The notes beneath the pieces are model-generated. The model was not told the DNA's origin. It searched no databases and saw only the letters and a list, made by a program, of their open reading frames with translations. Shown here piece by piece: positions 24,014-32,216 of a DNA stretch of 64,000 nucleotides; positions within the stretch are counted from its first letter, which is position 1; the number at the start of each line of letters is the position of its first letter. Where the stretch lies: positions 124,001 to 188,000 of the forward strand of contig NZ_VHSF01000001.1 in NCBI RefSeq assembly GCF_007050985.1, given 5' to 3'. This DNA comes from Christiangramia sabulilitoris (GTDB lineage: Bacteria > Bacteroidota > Bacteroidia > Flavobacteriales > Flavobacteriaceae). The position numbers and the translations under genes are program-made.

Positions 24014-25674
24014 TGAGAAAACAAGCTCTTATCATCCTGCTTTTAATCCTGTTTTTTTCCTCATGCGGGATAAAAACTTCTTTACAACAAAGGCCTGATA
24101 TAACTGGAATTGAGCATATAGATACTACCAGGATTAAACACAGCGATACCTATTACAGCCTGGGGAAAAATCAACTTTTTCAAAATGAACAGGGTATCTG
24201 GGAACTCTACCTGGAAGGAAACGCGCTGGAAAGAGGGGTTGCGAATGGAAGTTTAACCCGTGAATTGATACACCACCAGGAAGTAGCATTTATGAATAAG
24301 CTTCAGGAAATGGTTCCTTCAAAAAGCTATCGTGGATTCCTTAAATCTGTTGTTTCATGGTTTAACAGGAAAATGTATTTATATGTTCCTGAAGAGTATA
24401 AACAGGAAATTTTTGGAGTTTCAAGATATGGGTTAAAAAAGTATGATGATTTCGCTCCGGGGTATGTACGCATGCTGTATTTTCATGGCGCTCATGATAT
24501 TGGGCACGCCTTGCAGGATTTGATGCTGGTTGGATGTACCTCTTTTGCGGCCTGGAATTCCAGGACCAGCGACGGTGAATTGTTACTGGGTAGAAATTTT
24601 GATTTTTATGCCGGTGATGAATTCGGGGAACAGAAAATCGTTGCCTTTATTAACCCTGAAAAGGGACATAAATTCATGATGTATACCTGGGGTGGAATGA
24701 TTGGTACAGTTAGCGGAATGAATGTTCAGGGCATTACCGTTACGATCAATGCTGGAAAATCAAAAATGCCTTTGATGGCAAAAACGCCGGTTAGCCTTTT
24801 AGCACGCGAAATTCTGCAGTACGCTTCAAGTACTACAGAAGCTATAGAAATTGCCCGTAAAAGGGAGGTTTTTGTTTCTGAATCTATTATGGTAGGTAGT
24901 GGAAATGAAAAAAAAGCAATTCTAATCGAGGTGTCTCCAGATAATTTTGGAGTCTATGAAGTACCAAATTCAGATGAGCTAATATGCAGTAATCATTTTC
25001 AAAGCAAGCCATATCTGGAAGACCGCCGAAATTTAAAGACAATAAAGGAAAGCCATTCCAAATACCGCTACGATCGTATGCAGCAATTACTGCATAAAAA
25101 TTCAAAGCTTGATCCTGAAAAAGCAGTTGATATTTTGAGAAATATGCAGGGTATGGATGGTGCTAAGATTGGTTATGGAAATGAAAAAGCGATCAACCAA
25201 TTATTGGCACATCATGGGATAATCTTCAAACCTGAAGAATTAAAGGTTTGGGTTTCTTCAAATCCTTACCAGCTGGGAGAATTTGTGGCCTACGATTTAG
25301 ATAAAGCATTCAAAAAATTCACCACGGCACCAGTGGATCACTCAGTTTCGGTTTCCGAAGAGAATATCCCAGCCAGTAATTTTATATCAACCAGTACTTT
25401 CCGGGATTATGAAGAATACAGAAAGCTGGAAGAAGTGATCAAAAGGAAATTTGCCGAAAACAATGTGGTTGATATTGCCCAGGCTAAAAAGCTGGTAGAA
25501 TTGAACCCGGATTTTTGGGAAGCCTGGTTTTTAGCCGGTAAGGTCTTTTACCAGAAAAAAGATTATAAAAATGCCGTTATCCATTTTAAACAAGCCAGAA
25601 GGAGAGAGATCACCACAATTCCTGATGAATTAATGCTGGATAAGATGATTAGAAAGAGTTATCGAAAATTATAA
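24013..25674 (+). CDS. C45-type NTN hydrolase/acyltransferase lipoprotein
   Basis: A 553-residue protein with lipobox SSC (Cys18), hence membrane-anchored in the envelope. The central domain is of the C45/penicillin acyltransferase type: LMLVGCTSFAAWNSRTSDGELLLGRNFDFY places a likely nucleophile at Cys175, where these enzymes cut themselves to expose an N-terminal Cys. ARGTPVSLLAREIL-like blocks follow (KTPVSLLAREILQYAS). The C-terminus has a TPR-like repeat (WEAWFLAGKVFYQKKDYKNAVIHFKQARR). Family members hydrolyse or form amide and ester bonds. In this operon it could join the polyene acid to its partner or trim it, but no substrate is established. Its ATG overlaps the exporter's stop. Confidence 0.85.
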   Translation: MRKQALIILLLILFFSSCGIKTSLQQRPDITGIEHIDTTRIKHSDTYYSLGKNQLFQNEQGIWELYLEGNALERGVANGSLTRELIHHQEVAFMNKLQEMVPSKSYRGFLKSVVSWFNRKMYLYVPEEYKQEIFGVSRYGLKKYDDFAPGYVRMLYFHGAHDIGHALQDLMLVGCTSFAAWNSRTSDGELLLGRNFDFYAGDEFGEQKIVAFINPEKGHKFMMYTWGGMIGTVSGMNVQGITVTINAGKSKMPLMAKTPVSLLAREILQYASSTTEAIEIARKREVFVSESIMVGSGNEKKAILIEVSPDNFGVYEVPNSDELICSNHFQSKPYLEDRRNLKTIKESHSKYRYDRMQQLLHKNSKLDPEKAVDILRNMQGMDGAKIGYGNEKAINQLLAHHGIIFKPEELKVWVSSNPYQLGEFVAYDLDKAFKKFTTAPVDHSVSVSEENIPASNFISTSTFRDYEEYRKLEEVIKRKFAENNVVDIAQAKKLVELNPDFWEAWFLAGKVFYQKKDYKNAVIHFKQARRREITTIPDELMLDKMIRKSYRKL

Positions 25675-25675
25675 A

Positions 25676-26950
25676 ATGAAGAATTATTCTTTTGAAAATA
25701 TCAATAAGATAAGGGAGATCCAGTGGCAGTTATTCAGGACCCAATTGGAGTACATAGCAGAAAGATCACCGTTTTATAAAAAGCTTTTTGAACAAAAGTC
25801 TATTAAGGTTAGTGATGTCAATTCATTTCATGACCTAAAAAAACTCCCAATAACCTCAAAAGAAGAACTGCAGCGCTTTAATTCAGAATTTATTGCGGTG
25901 CCGGAAGAAGATATTATCGATTATGTGACAACTTCGGGAACTTTGGGTAGTCCTGTAAGTTTTGCATTAAATGATGCTGACCTGGACCGGCTCGCAGAAA
26001 ATGAATATAGATCTTTTAAGTTGATAGGGATTAAAAAGAGTGATAAGGTACAAATCACTACTACTCTGGACCGCAGGTTTATGGCCGGGGTTGCCTACTT
26101 TCTGGGTTTAAGAAAACTGGGTGCAGGGATAATAAGGACCGGGAGTGGTTTACCCCAATTGCAGTGGGAAAGTATTTCAAGGTTTAAGCCAGATTACCTG
26201 GTCGCGGTACCTTCATTTTTACTGAAAATGATCCAGTATGCCCTGGAGAACCAAATTGATTATAGAAATAGCTCCATCAAAGCTGCGATCTGTATAGGGG
26301 AACCTTTAAGGGATGAAAATTTCAATTTAAATGCATTAGGGCAGAAAATCACCAAACTGTGGGATATTGAATTGTTTTCAACCTACGCCTCTACAGAAAT
26401 GTCTACGGCTTTTACTGAATGTCCTGAGCATGCTGGCAACCATGTTCCAACCGACCTCATCTATACTGAAGTTCTCAATGAAAGCGGAGACCAGGTGAAA
26501 ACTGGTGAGATTGGTGAATTAGTAGTTACACCACTGGGCACCAGAACGATGCCATTATTAAGATTTGCTACGGGCGATATGTTGACCTATTTCAATGAAT
26601 CCTGCCTCTGCCAAAGAAATACACCCAGGTTAGGACCGGTGATTGGGAGGAAACAACAAAAGATCAAATTGAAAGGAACCAGTCTTTATCCACAACATTT
26701 AATCGAAGTGCTCAATGCATATAGTGGAGTGGAAAATTACGTTATTGAAGCCAGCCTGGATAATTTGGGTCGCGATGTAGTGAAAATTTTTGTTCCCGAA
26801 ACTTTCAATGAAATTGATGAACTAAAAGATGTTTTTCGTTCCAGAATTAATGTTACCCCACAAATTGAGACAAAAGACCTTCGGGAAATCAACAGGATGA
26901 AATTACCCCGCGGCAGCCGTAAACCGCAAATTTTTCAAGATCTAAGGTGA
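25676..26950 (+). CDS. PaaK-like acyl/aryl-CoA ligase (AMP-forming)
   Basis: A 424-residue adenylating enzyme of the phenylacetate-CoA ligase branch. The P-loop-like motif TTSGTLGSPVSF (Ser/Thr/Gly-rich AMP site), YASTEMSTAF, and LLRFATGDM are present, and PRLGPVIGRKQQKIKLKGTSLYP leads to the small C-terminal domain. It ends with KLPRGSRKPQIF, which contains a candidate catalytic lysine. It would activate 4-coumarate from the ammonia-lyase, as AMP or CoA ester, for loading on the ACP. It is the last gene of the operon, one base after the C45 gene, and its 3' end overlaps the convergent methyltransferase gene by nine bases. Confidence 0.87.
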   Translation: MKNYSFENINKIREIQWQLFRTQLEYIAERSPFYKKLFEQKSIKVSDVNSFHDLKKLPITSKEELQRFNSEFIAVPEEDIIDYVTTSGTLGSPVSFALNDADLDRLAENEYRSFKLIGIKKSDKVQITTTLDRRFMAGVAYFLGLRKLGAGIIRTGSGLPQLQWESISRFKPDYLVAVPSFLLKMIQYALENQIDYRNSSIKAAICIGEPLRDENFNLNALGQKITKLWDIELFSTYASTEMSTAFTECPEHAGNHVPTDLIYTEVLNESGDQVKTGEIGELVVTPLGTRTMPLLRFATGDMLTYFNESCLCQRNTPRLGPVIGRKQQKIKLKGTSLYPQHLIEVLNAYSGVENYVIEASLDNLGRDVVKIFVPETFNEIDELKDVFRSRINVTPQIETKDLREINRMKLPRGSRKPQIFQDLR

Positions 26951-28132
26951 TGATATTTTTTCACATATAAGGACTATCTTTTCTTCATTGCTGTTCGTAG
27001 TAAAGAATATATAAGTTTCTCCGCCATCTTTAATTTTGAACCGTTTGCGAAGATTCTCTACAGATTCCGGAAAATTCCTGGTAGCTATATTCGCCTTTAT
27101 CGACTTAAAGTATCGCTTTAGGTCAGATGGCTTATAATCCTTAATATCAATTATTCTGAAAGTTCTTCCGGGGAACTTTTTTAAATTTTCTGAAGTAAAA
27201 AGATGAGAATGTTGATGTAGCTTAACGGTCTGAGTTTCGATGCCCAGCTGCTCAAATAAACCACTTTTCATAATGGCTGCATTAGGCTCATATAAATATT
27301 CCAGCGGTTGTTGATATTTTATGTTCAGGCTTCTTAAGCCAGGATCCTGAATGAACTCCTGTTCATGATCCTTTTCAAAATTGAAGGTTTTGATAACTGG
27401 ATTAGCTGAATATCCTTTTTCGAGAATCCATAGCAGTTCTTTTACCTCGTTCCTTACTGCAACGATGTGTATTTCCTTAACATATTTAAGTTCTCTAATT
27501 CCCATACTTATATCCAGAACGGGAGAACTTTTTATCATAATATTATTTGTGCATTGAAGGATCAGATCCAGATTTTCCGGAATATTTGGCTCGCAATCTT
27601 CCAGTTTAAAAACTTTCTGGCCTTTTTCATCCCGGCGTGCAGGATCCACGAAAACCCAGTCGAATTTATATTCAGTATTTTCTAATATCTGCAATCCGTC
27701 ACCTGTCTTTACTGTAATATTATCTGCCTTTAGAGCACTAAAATTATGTGCCGCGACATCGGCAAGGTCTTTATTTAGCTCACAATAAATAAATTCATTA
27801 AAATTTCTGGATAGGTAATAAGAATCTATCCCAAGCCCACCGGTAAGGTCTATTCCTGTATTGCCCTTTAAGAGAGATGCCTTGTACTTTGCACTTACCT
27901 GGGAAGAAGATTGTTCAAGATTTAATTTCGCCGGGTAAATAATGCCTGGATTCCGGAAAAATTCAGGGAATTTCTTTTCGGCTACCTTTAACCCCTTGAT
28001 TTGAATGGCAATTTCCTGGATACTCAGGTTATCGAACGGGCTTCCCTTTAGAATAAGAGCCGGCAGATCCTTTTTCAGATTTTCTTTTATAAACCTGGTA
28101 ACTTCAGGCTCAAGAATAGCCTTGTTCAACAT
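26942..28132 (-). CDS. Class I AdoMet-dependent methyltransferase, PG1098-like
   Basis: A 396-residue protein with a helical N-terminal part and a central Rossmann methyltransferase fold: DLTGGLGIDSYYLSRNF (motif I), YCELNKDLADVAAHNF (motif II) and the catalytic-loop-like VDPARRDEKGQKVFKLEDCEPN. The C-terminal ferredoxin-like region (LHQHSHLFTSENLKKFPGRTFRIID) fits the THUMP-like PG1098 family of Bacteroidota. A DPARR motif suggests an RNA base substrate, but the target is unknown. It is the last gene of a leftward run beginning at tsaD and overlaps the pigment ligase gene tail to tail. Confidence 0.85.
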   Translation of the reverse strand: MLNKAILEPEVTRFIKENLKKDLPALILKGSPFDNLSIQEIAIQIKGLKVAEKKFPEFFRNPGIIYPAKLNLEQSSSQVSAKYKASLLKGNTGIDLTGGLGIDSYYLSRNFNEFIYCELNKDLADVAAHNFSALKADNITVKTGDGLQILENTEYKFDWVFVDPARRDEKGQKVFKLEDCEPNIPENLDLILQCTNNIMIKSSPVLDISMGIRELKYVKEIHIVAVRNEVKELLWILEKGYSANPVIKTFNFEKDHEQEFIQDPGLRSLNIKYQQPLEYLYEPNAAIMKSGLFEQLGIETQTVKLHQHSHLFTSENLKKFPGRTFRIIDIKDYKPSDLKRYFKSIKANIATRNFPESVENLRKRFKIKDGGETYIFFTTNSNEEKIVLICEKISSP

Positions 28133-28135
28133 AAT

Positions 28136-29224
28136 CTATAAGTCTCTGGTTAGCCTCTTAACGATCTTATATTCGCTTAAGGATTCTTTAGCGATTACTT
28201 TGATAGCGGTATAGAAAGGCACCGCTACCACCATCCCGGAGATTCCAAATAATAATCCCGCGATGAGAATGATAAGGAATATTTCCAGAGGATGTGATTT
28301 TACACTGGCCCCGAAGATCATTGGCTGGCTGATAAAGTTGTCAATTAACTGACAAATGGAATAACCCAGCATCACATAGATTAACCTTGGTAAAATTATA
28401 CTGCTGAAGTCTGCACCAAGAAAACTTGAAATTACAAATAATCCCATGAGTATGCCGGCCAGTAACGGTCCCAGATATGGAACCAGGTTCAGGAAAGCAC
28501 AAATAAAAGCAATAGCGATGGGGTTATTAATTTCAAATACAGAAAGTAAAATGGCGTACAAAATAAATAGCACAGATACCTGCAGGGTCAAACCAACGAA
28601 ATATCTGGAAAGCAGCACCTTGATCTTATTAAAAACCCTTTGGAATTTTTGTTCCTCTCCGTGATTGGCGAAGACCAGAATACTGTTCAGCATTAATTTA
28701 CTGTCCTTAAGGAAGAAGAAAGAAATAAAGAGAATTGAAAAGACGGCTACGAGGGTAGCACCAAGAATCCCGAATACATTGTTCAAGAATTGTGGGATGA
28801 GGCTAAGGTCGAAATTGCTAAAAAATTCACTTCGCTTTAGACCTTCTATGATGTTAATCTCTTCAACACCTAGGTAATTGTTAATTTGCTCATTAAGATC
28901 GTTTAAATCGCTTTTAAAAGCTTCAATATCGATCTGGCCGAGATATTTACTTTGTTCAATGACAATTGGAACAAAAACGAAAATAATTCCCACGAATATA
29001 GCCAGAACCATTATAAGCACCGTGATCACCGCCAGCTGATTGGGAAGTCTCAATTTATTCCTGAGAAAAATCACGATGGGTCTGCCAATCAGAGCGATGA
29101 CCCCGGCAACGGCTACATAAACAATAACCGATTGAATTTCCCATAATAAATAGAGTAGGAGTAAGATACCAACCATGATACCTGTAGCTCTTAATATTCC
29201 GTTTGCAAAATCATGTGCTTTCAC
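28136..29224 (-). CDS. AI-2E family transporter
   Basis: A 362-residue inner-membrane protein with about eight hydrophobic segments: two near residues 15-70, then a pair after a long soluble region (IPQFLNNVFGILGATLVAVFSILFISFFF), and a C-terminal cluster with the family hallmark NLVPYLGPLLAGILMG and SHPLEIFLIILIAGLLFGISGMVVAVP. The family includes E. coli TqsA, but members carry varied small molecules or Na+/H+, so AI-2 export should not be assumed. Translation seems to start at GTG (29224), three codons before the first conserved residues. It is three bases upstream of the PG1098-like gene. Confidence 0.92.
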   Translation of the reverse strand: MKAHDFANGILRATGIMVGILLLLYLLWEIQSVIVYVAVAGVIALIGRPIVIFLRNKLRLPNQLAVITVLIMVLAIFVGIIFVFVPIVIEQSKYLGQIDIEAFKSDLNDLNEQINNYLGVEEINIIEGLKRSEFFSNFDLSLIPQFLNNVFGILGATLVAVFSILFISFFFLKDSKLMLNSILVFANHGEEQKFQRVFNKIKVLLSRYFVGLTLQVSVLFILYAILLSVFEINNPIAIAFICAFLNLVPYLGPLLAGILMGLFVISSFLGADFSSIILPRLIYVMLGYSICQLIDNFISQPMIFGASVKSHPLEIFLIILIAGLLFGISGMVVAVPFYTAIKVIAKESLSEYKIVKRLTRDL

Positions 29225-29236
29225 AGCGTAAATATA

Positions 29237-29761
29237 TTATTTCTTATGAAACTTGTTGAAGCCTGTGGTAATTTCATACAACGCAATTCCTACAGACTGG
29301 GCTACGTTCATACTACTGTTTTCGCCGAACATCTGGATATGGTAAAATTCTTCACATAACTTGAGCACCTCTTCTGAAATACCGTGCCGTTCGTTCCCGG
29401 CAATTAGCAAGATCTGATCGAGCTGATTAAGCTCAAAAGTGTGCAAATTTTTACTGTTTGAAGTGATCTCAAGCGCCAGGGCTCTATACCCCTCTGTTTT
29501 TAATATATTTATACTGCTCACCGCATCTTCCTGAAATTCGAAATTCACCGTATTGTAAGTATTTCTTGCCGTACGTTTTAGTCGGTTGCTTTTCAGATTT
29601 GGTCGGGTTCCACAAAAAATGACTTTATGTACTCCAAAGGCATCCGCGAGTCTGAATATACTCCCAAGGTTGGCTTCACTGGTGATATTATCTAAAAGAA
29701 GAATTATGGGAAACTCAGTTTTTTGAAATGAAGTTTTCTCGTGTGTAAGCTGATCAATCAA
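29237..29761 (-). CDS. SpoU/TrmH family RNA 2'-O-methyltransferase
   Basis: A 174-residue SPOUT methyltransferase without an added RNA-binding domain. Motif 1 is LLLDNITSEANLGSIFRLADAFG, with the N-x-G-A/S-I-x-R pattern; motif 2 is LIAGNERHGIS and motif 3 is NSSMNVAQSVGIALYE, which together make the knot that binds AdoMet. The target nucleotide (tRNA or rRNA) cannot be told. The start is TTG at 29761, overlapping the DUF4159 stop as TTGA; no suitable ATG lies before the first motif. Confidence 0.9.
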   Translation of the reverse strand: MIDQLTHEKTSFQKTEFPIILLLDNITSEANLGSIFRLADAFGVHKVIFCGTRPNLKSNRLKRTARNTYNTVNFEFQEDAVSSINILKTEGYRALALEITSNSKNLHTFELNQLDQILLIAGNERHGISEEVLKLCEEFYHIQMFGENSSMNVAQSVGIALYEITTGFNKFHKK

Positions 29762-30408
29762 TTTTCGAAGGCATATTTAATGATATTAGCACCCATTTTT
29801 AAAGCTTTCTGGCGAACTTCCTCAGGATCATTATGTACTTCCGGGCTTTCCCAGCCATCGCCAAGATCACTTTCAAAAGTAAAAAGCAGCATTAGACGTT
29901 CATTTTCAAATATTCCAAAAGCCTGTGGTGCTAATGCATCATGTTCATGGATCTTGGGCAACCCATTTGGGAAATTGTAAGCAGTAGAAAAAATCGGGTG
30001 ATTACCCGGGATCTCGATCAGTTCTTTTTCGGGAAAAAGTTTTTCTATTTCTTTTCGCACATATTTGCTCATCCCATAATTATCATCGATATGGAGAAAT
30101 CCGCCGCTTAATAGATAATTTCTAAGGTTTTCAATTTCTGCATCATTAAAGATAACATTACCATGGCCTGTCATGTGAACCAGCGGAAATTGGAATATGT
30201 CGGTACTTCCGGGTTCCACTGTTGCAGGCTTTGAATTAATATTGGTATTGATATTGGCATTACAGAATTTTATGAGATTTGGTAAAGCGGTAGGATTGGC
30301 ATACCAGTCTCCACCACCGTTATATTTTAGAACGGCGATCTCCTGTGCATGCCCATTAAAATTAAAGCACATCAGTAAAAAAGTCAGAACTTTGAGTTTA
30401 GTTTTCAT
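29758..30408 (-). CDS. DUF4159 domain protein, exported
   Basis: A 216-residue protein with a Sec signal peptide (KVLTFLLMCFNFNGHAQ). The rest is a DUF4159 domain with a ThuA/GATase-like flavodoxin fold: IAVLKYNGGGDWYANPTALPNLIKF, FPLVHMTGHGNVIFNDAEIENLRNYLLSGGFLHIDDNYG and FPEKELIEIPGNHPIFSTAYNFPNGLPKIHEHD. Such domains are found near MoxR/vWA membrane complexes, but here it stands among RNA modification genes, and its function is not known. Its ATG is directly adjacent to the rsmE stop. Confidence 0.88.
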   Translation of the reverse strand: MKTKLKVLTFLLMCFNFNGHAQEIAVLKYNGGGDWYANPTALPNLIKFCNANINTNINSKPATVEPGSTDIFQFPLVHMTGHGNVIFNDAEIENLRNYLLSGGFLHIDDNYGMSKYVRKEIEKLFPEKELIEIPGNHPIFSTAYNFPNGLPKIHEHDALAPQAFGIFENERLMLLFTFESDLGDGWESPEVHNDPEEVRQKALKMGANIIKYAFEN

Positions 30409-31122
30409 TTATAATCCCTGGTTTTTTAAAGCGATAGTATGACAGGCAACTATGGCCGCGGTCTCAGTTCTCAACCTGCTATCTCCCAAACTTGTTTGTT
30501 CCCAGCCTTTGCTCATTGCTTTCTTTATTTCCTCCTTACTAAAATCACCTTCTGGGCCAATTAGGATATTGATGGATTTCCCTGGCTCCACCTGTTTTTG
30601 AAGATATGGTTTATTGTTCAGATCTTCGCAATGAGCAATATATTTTGATCCTTCAAGGTCTTTTTGGATAAAATTCTTAAAACTAACGGGCTCATTTAGC
30701 TTAGGAAAATTTAGGTGTAAGGATTGTTTCATCGCGCTTAAAAGTACGCGCTGGAACCGCTCAAGCTTTACGACCTTTCTTTCGCTATGCTCACAAATTA
30801 CAGGGGTGATCTCATGTATTCCTATTTCCATTGCTTTCTCCAGGAACCACTCGTAACGATCATTCATCTTGGTTGGAGCGACGATCATATGCAAATAATA
30901 GGGTGGTGGCGGCTGTATTTCTGAAGAGAGGATTTTTGCGATACACTGCTTAATATCTGCCTGAATTATCTCAGCTTTAAACAGTAGTCCTTTACCATTG
31001 GTAATATTCAGGATATCCCCTTCATTCTTACGTAATACCTTAACGATATGTTTGCTTTCATCTTTTTGAAACTGAACCTGCCTGTCTTTTTCTGTGATAT
31101 CAGGATTGAAAAATAACTGCAT
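30409..31122 (-). CDS. rsmE: 16S rRNA (uracil1498-N3)-methyltransferase
   Basis: A 237-residue SPOUT-class enzyme that methylates N3 of U1498 in 16S rRNA. The N-terminal PUA-like domain (HIVKVLRKNEGDILNITNGKGLLFKA) is followed by ATPTKMNDRYEWFLEKAMEIGIHEITPVICEHSE-type sequence (here VAPTKMNDRYEWFLEKA) and the AdoMet-binding knot NILIGPEGDFSKEEI and SLGDSRLRTETAA. The length is normal for the family. The ATG at 31122 lies one base after the tsaD stop, so the two should be one transcript. Confidence 0.95.
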   Translation of the reverse strand: MQLFFNPDITEKDRQVQFQKDESKHIVKVLRKNEGDILNITNGKGLLFKAEIIQADIKQCIAKILSSEIQPPPPYYLHMIVAPTKMNDRYEWFLEKAMEIGIHEITPVICEHSERKVVKLERFQRVLLSAMKQSLHLNFPKLNEPVSFKNFIQKDLEGSKYIAHCEDLNNKPYLQKQVEPGKSINILIGPEGDFSKEEIKKAMSKGWEQTSLGDSRLRTETAAIVACHTIALKNQGL

Positions 31123-31123
31123 C

Positions 31124-32146
31124 TTAAAATTTATATCTTGATTGAGCGGTTATGTCAAAATCTGCAAAATCCTGTTTCAGGTATTTATGATAACCGGCTA
31201 TACCAATCATGGCGGCATTATCTGTAGTGTATTCAAATTTTGGGATATAGCATTTCCAACCCCATTTTCCTTCAGCATCCCTCAAAGCCTGTCTTATGCC
31301 GCTGTTGGCAGAGACGCCGCCACCTATGGCTACCTGGGTGATACCCGTCTCTTTTACTGCTTTTTTTAGCTTATCCATTAAAATACCAATGATAGTATAT
31401 TGAATGGAAGCACATATATCCTTTAGATTCTTTTCAATGAATTCAGGATCTTTTTTCGTTTCTCTCTGCATAAAATAAAGTACCGCCGTTTTAAATCCGC
31501 TAAAACTAAAATTTAAACCATCAACCTTAGGTTTGGGGAATTTAAAAGCTTTGGGATCACCTTCCCTGGCATATTTATCGATCAAGGGACCACCGGGATA
31601 GGCTATGCCCAGAATTTTCGCGCTTTTATCAAAAGCTTCCCCAACGGCGTCATCTAGGGTTTCCCCTATCACCTCCATTTTAAAATAATCTGTAACCTTA
31701 ACGATCTGGGTATGGCCACCACTAATGGTCATTGCCAAAAAAGGAAACTCCGGCTTATCAAAGCCTTCCTCTTCAATAAAATGCGCAAGGATGTGAGCCT
31801 GCATGTGATTTACCTCGATTAGAGGGATATTTAGACCCATGGCCAGGGACTTAGCAAAAGAAGTGCCTACAAGCAGGGATCCCATAAGTCCCGGACCCCT
31901 TGTAAATGCGATTGCAGATAGATCTTTTTTATCGATATTTGCCTTCGCCAGGGCCTGGTGGATCACTGGAACAATATTTTGCTGATGAGCCCTGGAAGCT
32001 AATTCAGGAACTACTCCGCCGTATTGTTGATGCACTTCCTGGGTAGCAACAATATTAGAAAGGATTTTTCCGTTGCAAAGTACAGCCGCAGCTGTATCAT
32101 CACAGGAAGACTCGATTGAGAGTATGTTAATTTTTTGGTCTGCCAT
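31124..32146 (-). CDS. tsaD: tRNA N6-adenosine threonylcarbamoyltransferase TsaD
   Basis: A 340-residue essential tRNA-modification enzyme that transfers threonylcarbamoyl to A37 of tRNAs reading ANN codons, together with TsaB, TsaC and TsaE. The ASKHA fold is clear: LSIESSCDDTAAAV, the metal-binding HMQAH (VNHMQAHILAHF), TISGGHTQI, DDAVGEAFDKSAKILG, YPGGPLID, FSFSGFKTAV and the late metal residue in YTTDNAAMIG. It is the first gene of the leftward run to 26942 and is divergent from tamB. Confidence 0.97.
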   Translation of the reverse strand: MADQKINILSIESSCDDTAAAVLCNGKILSNIVATQEVHQQYGGVVPELASRAHQQNIVPVIHQALAKANIDKKDLSAIAFTRGPGLMGSLLVGTSFAKSLAMGLNIPLIEVNHMQAHILAHFIEEEGFDKPEFPFLAMTISGGHTQIVKVTDYFKMEVIGETLDDAVGEAFDKSAKILGIAYPGGPLIDKYAREGDPKAFKFPKPKVDGLNFSFSGFKTAVLYFMQRETKKDPEFIEKNLKDICASIQYTIIGILMDKLKKAVKETGITQVAIGGGVSANSGIRQALRDAEGKWGWKCYIPKFEYTTDNAAMIGIAGYHKYLKQDFADFDITAQSRYKF

Positions 32147-32182
32147 CAGAAGTTATTGGACATAGAAGTTGTAAATTAGACG

Positions 32183-32190
32183 CAAAGTTA
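32183..32190 (-). promoter_or_regulatory. -7 promoter box of tsaD
   Basis: Minus strand TAACTTTG, a match to TAnnTTTG, 37 bases before the tsaD ATG. The region 19 bases further upstream is T-rich but has no exact TTTG. Confidence 0.5.
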
Positions 32191-32216
32191 AAACATAAAA
32201 ACGTATCAAAAAATTC

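Noticed and set aside
28136-29224. Quorum-signal (AI-2) exporter
   Set aside because: The family name is historical; members transport varied substrates and no luxS is nearby.
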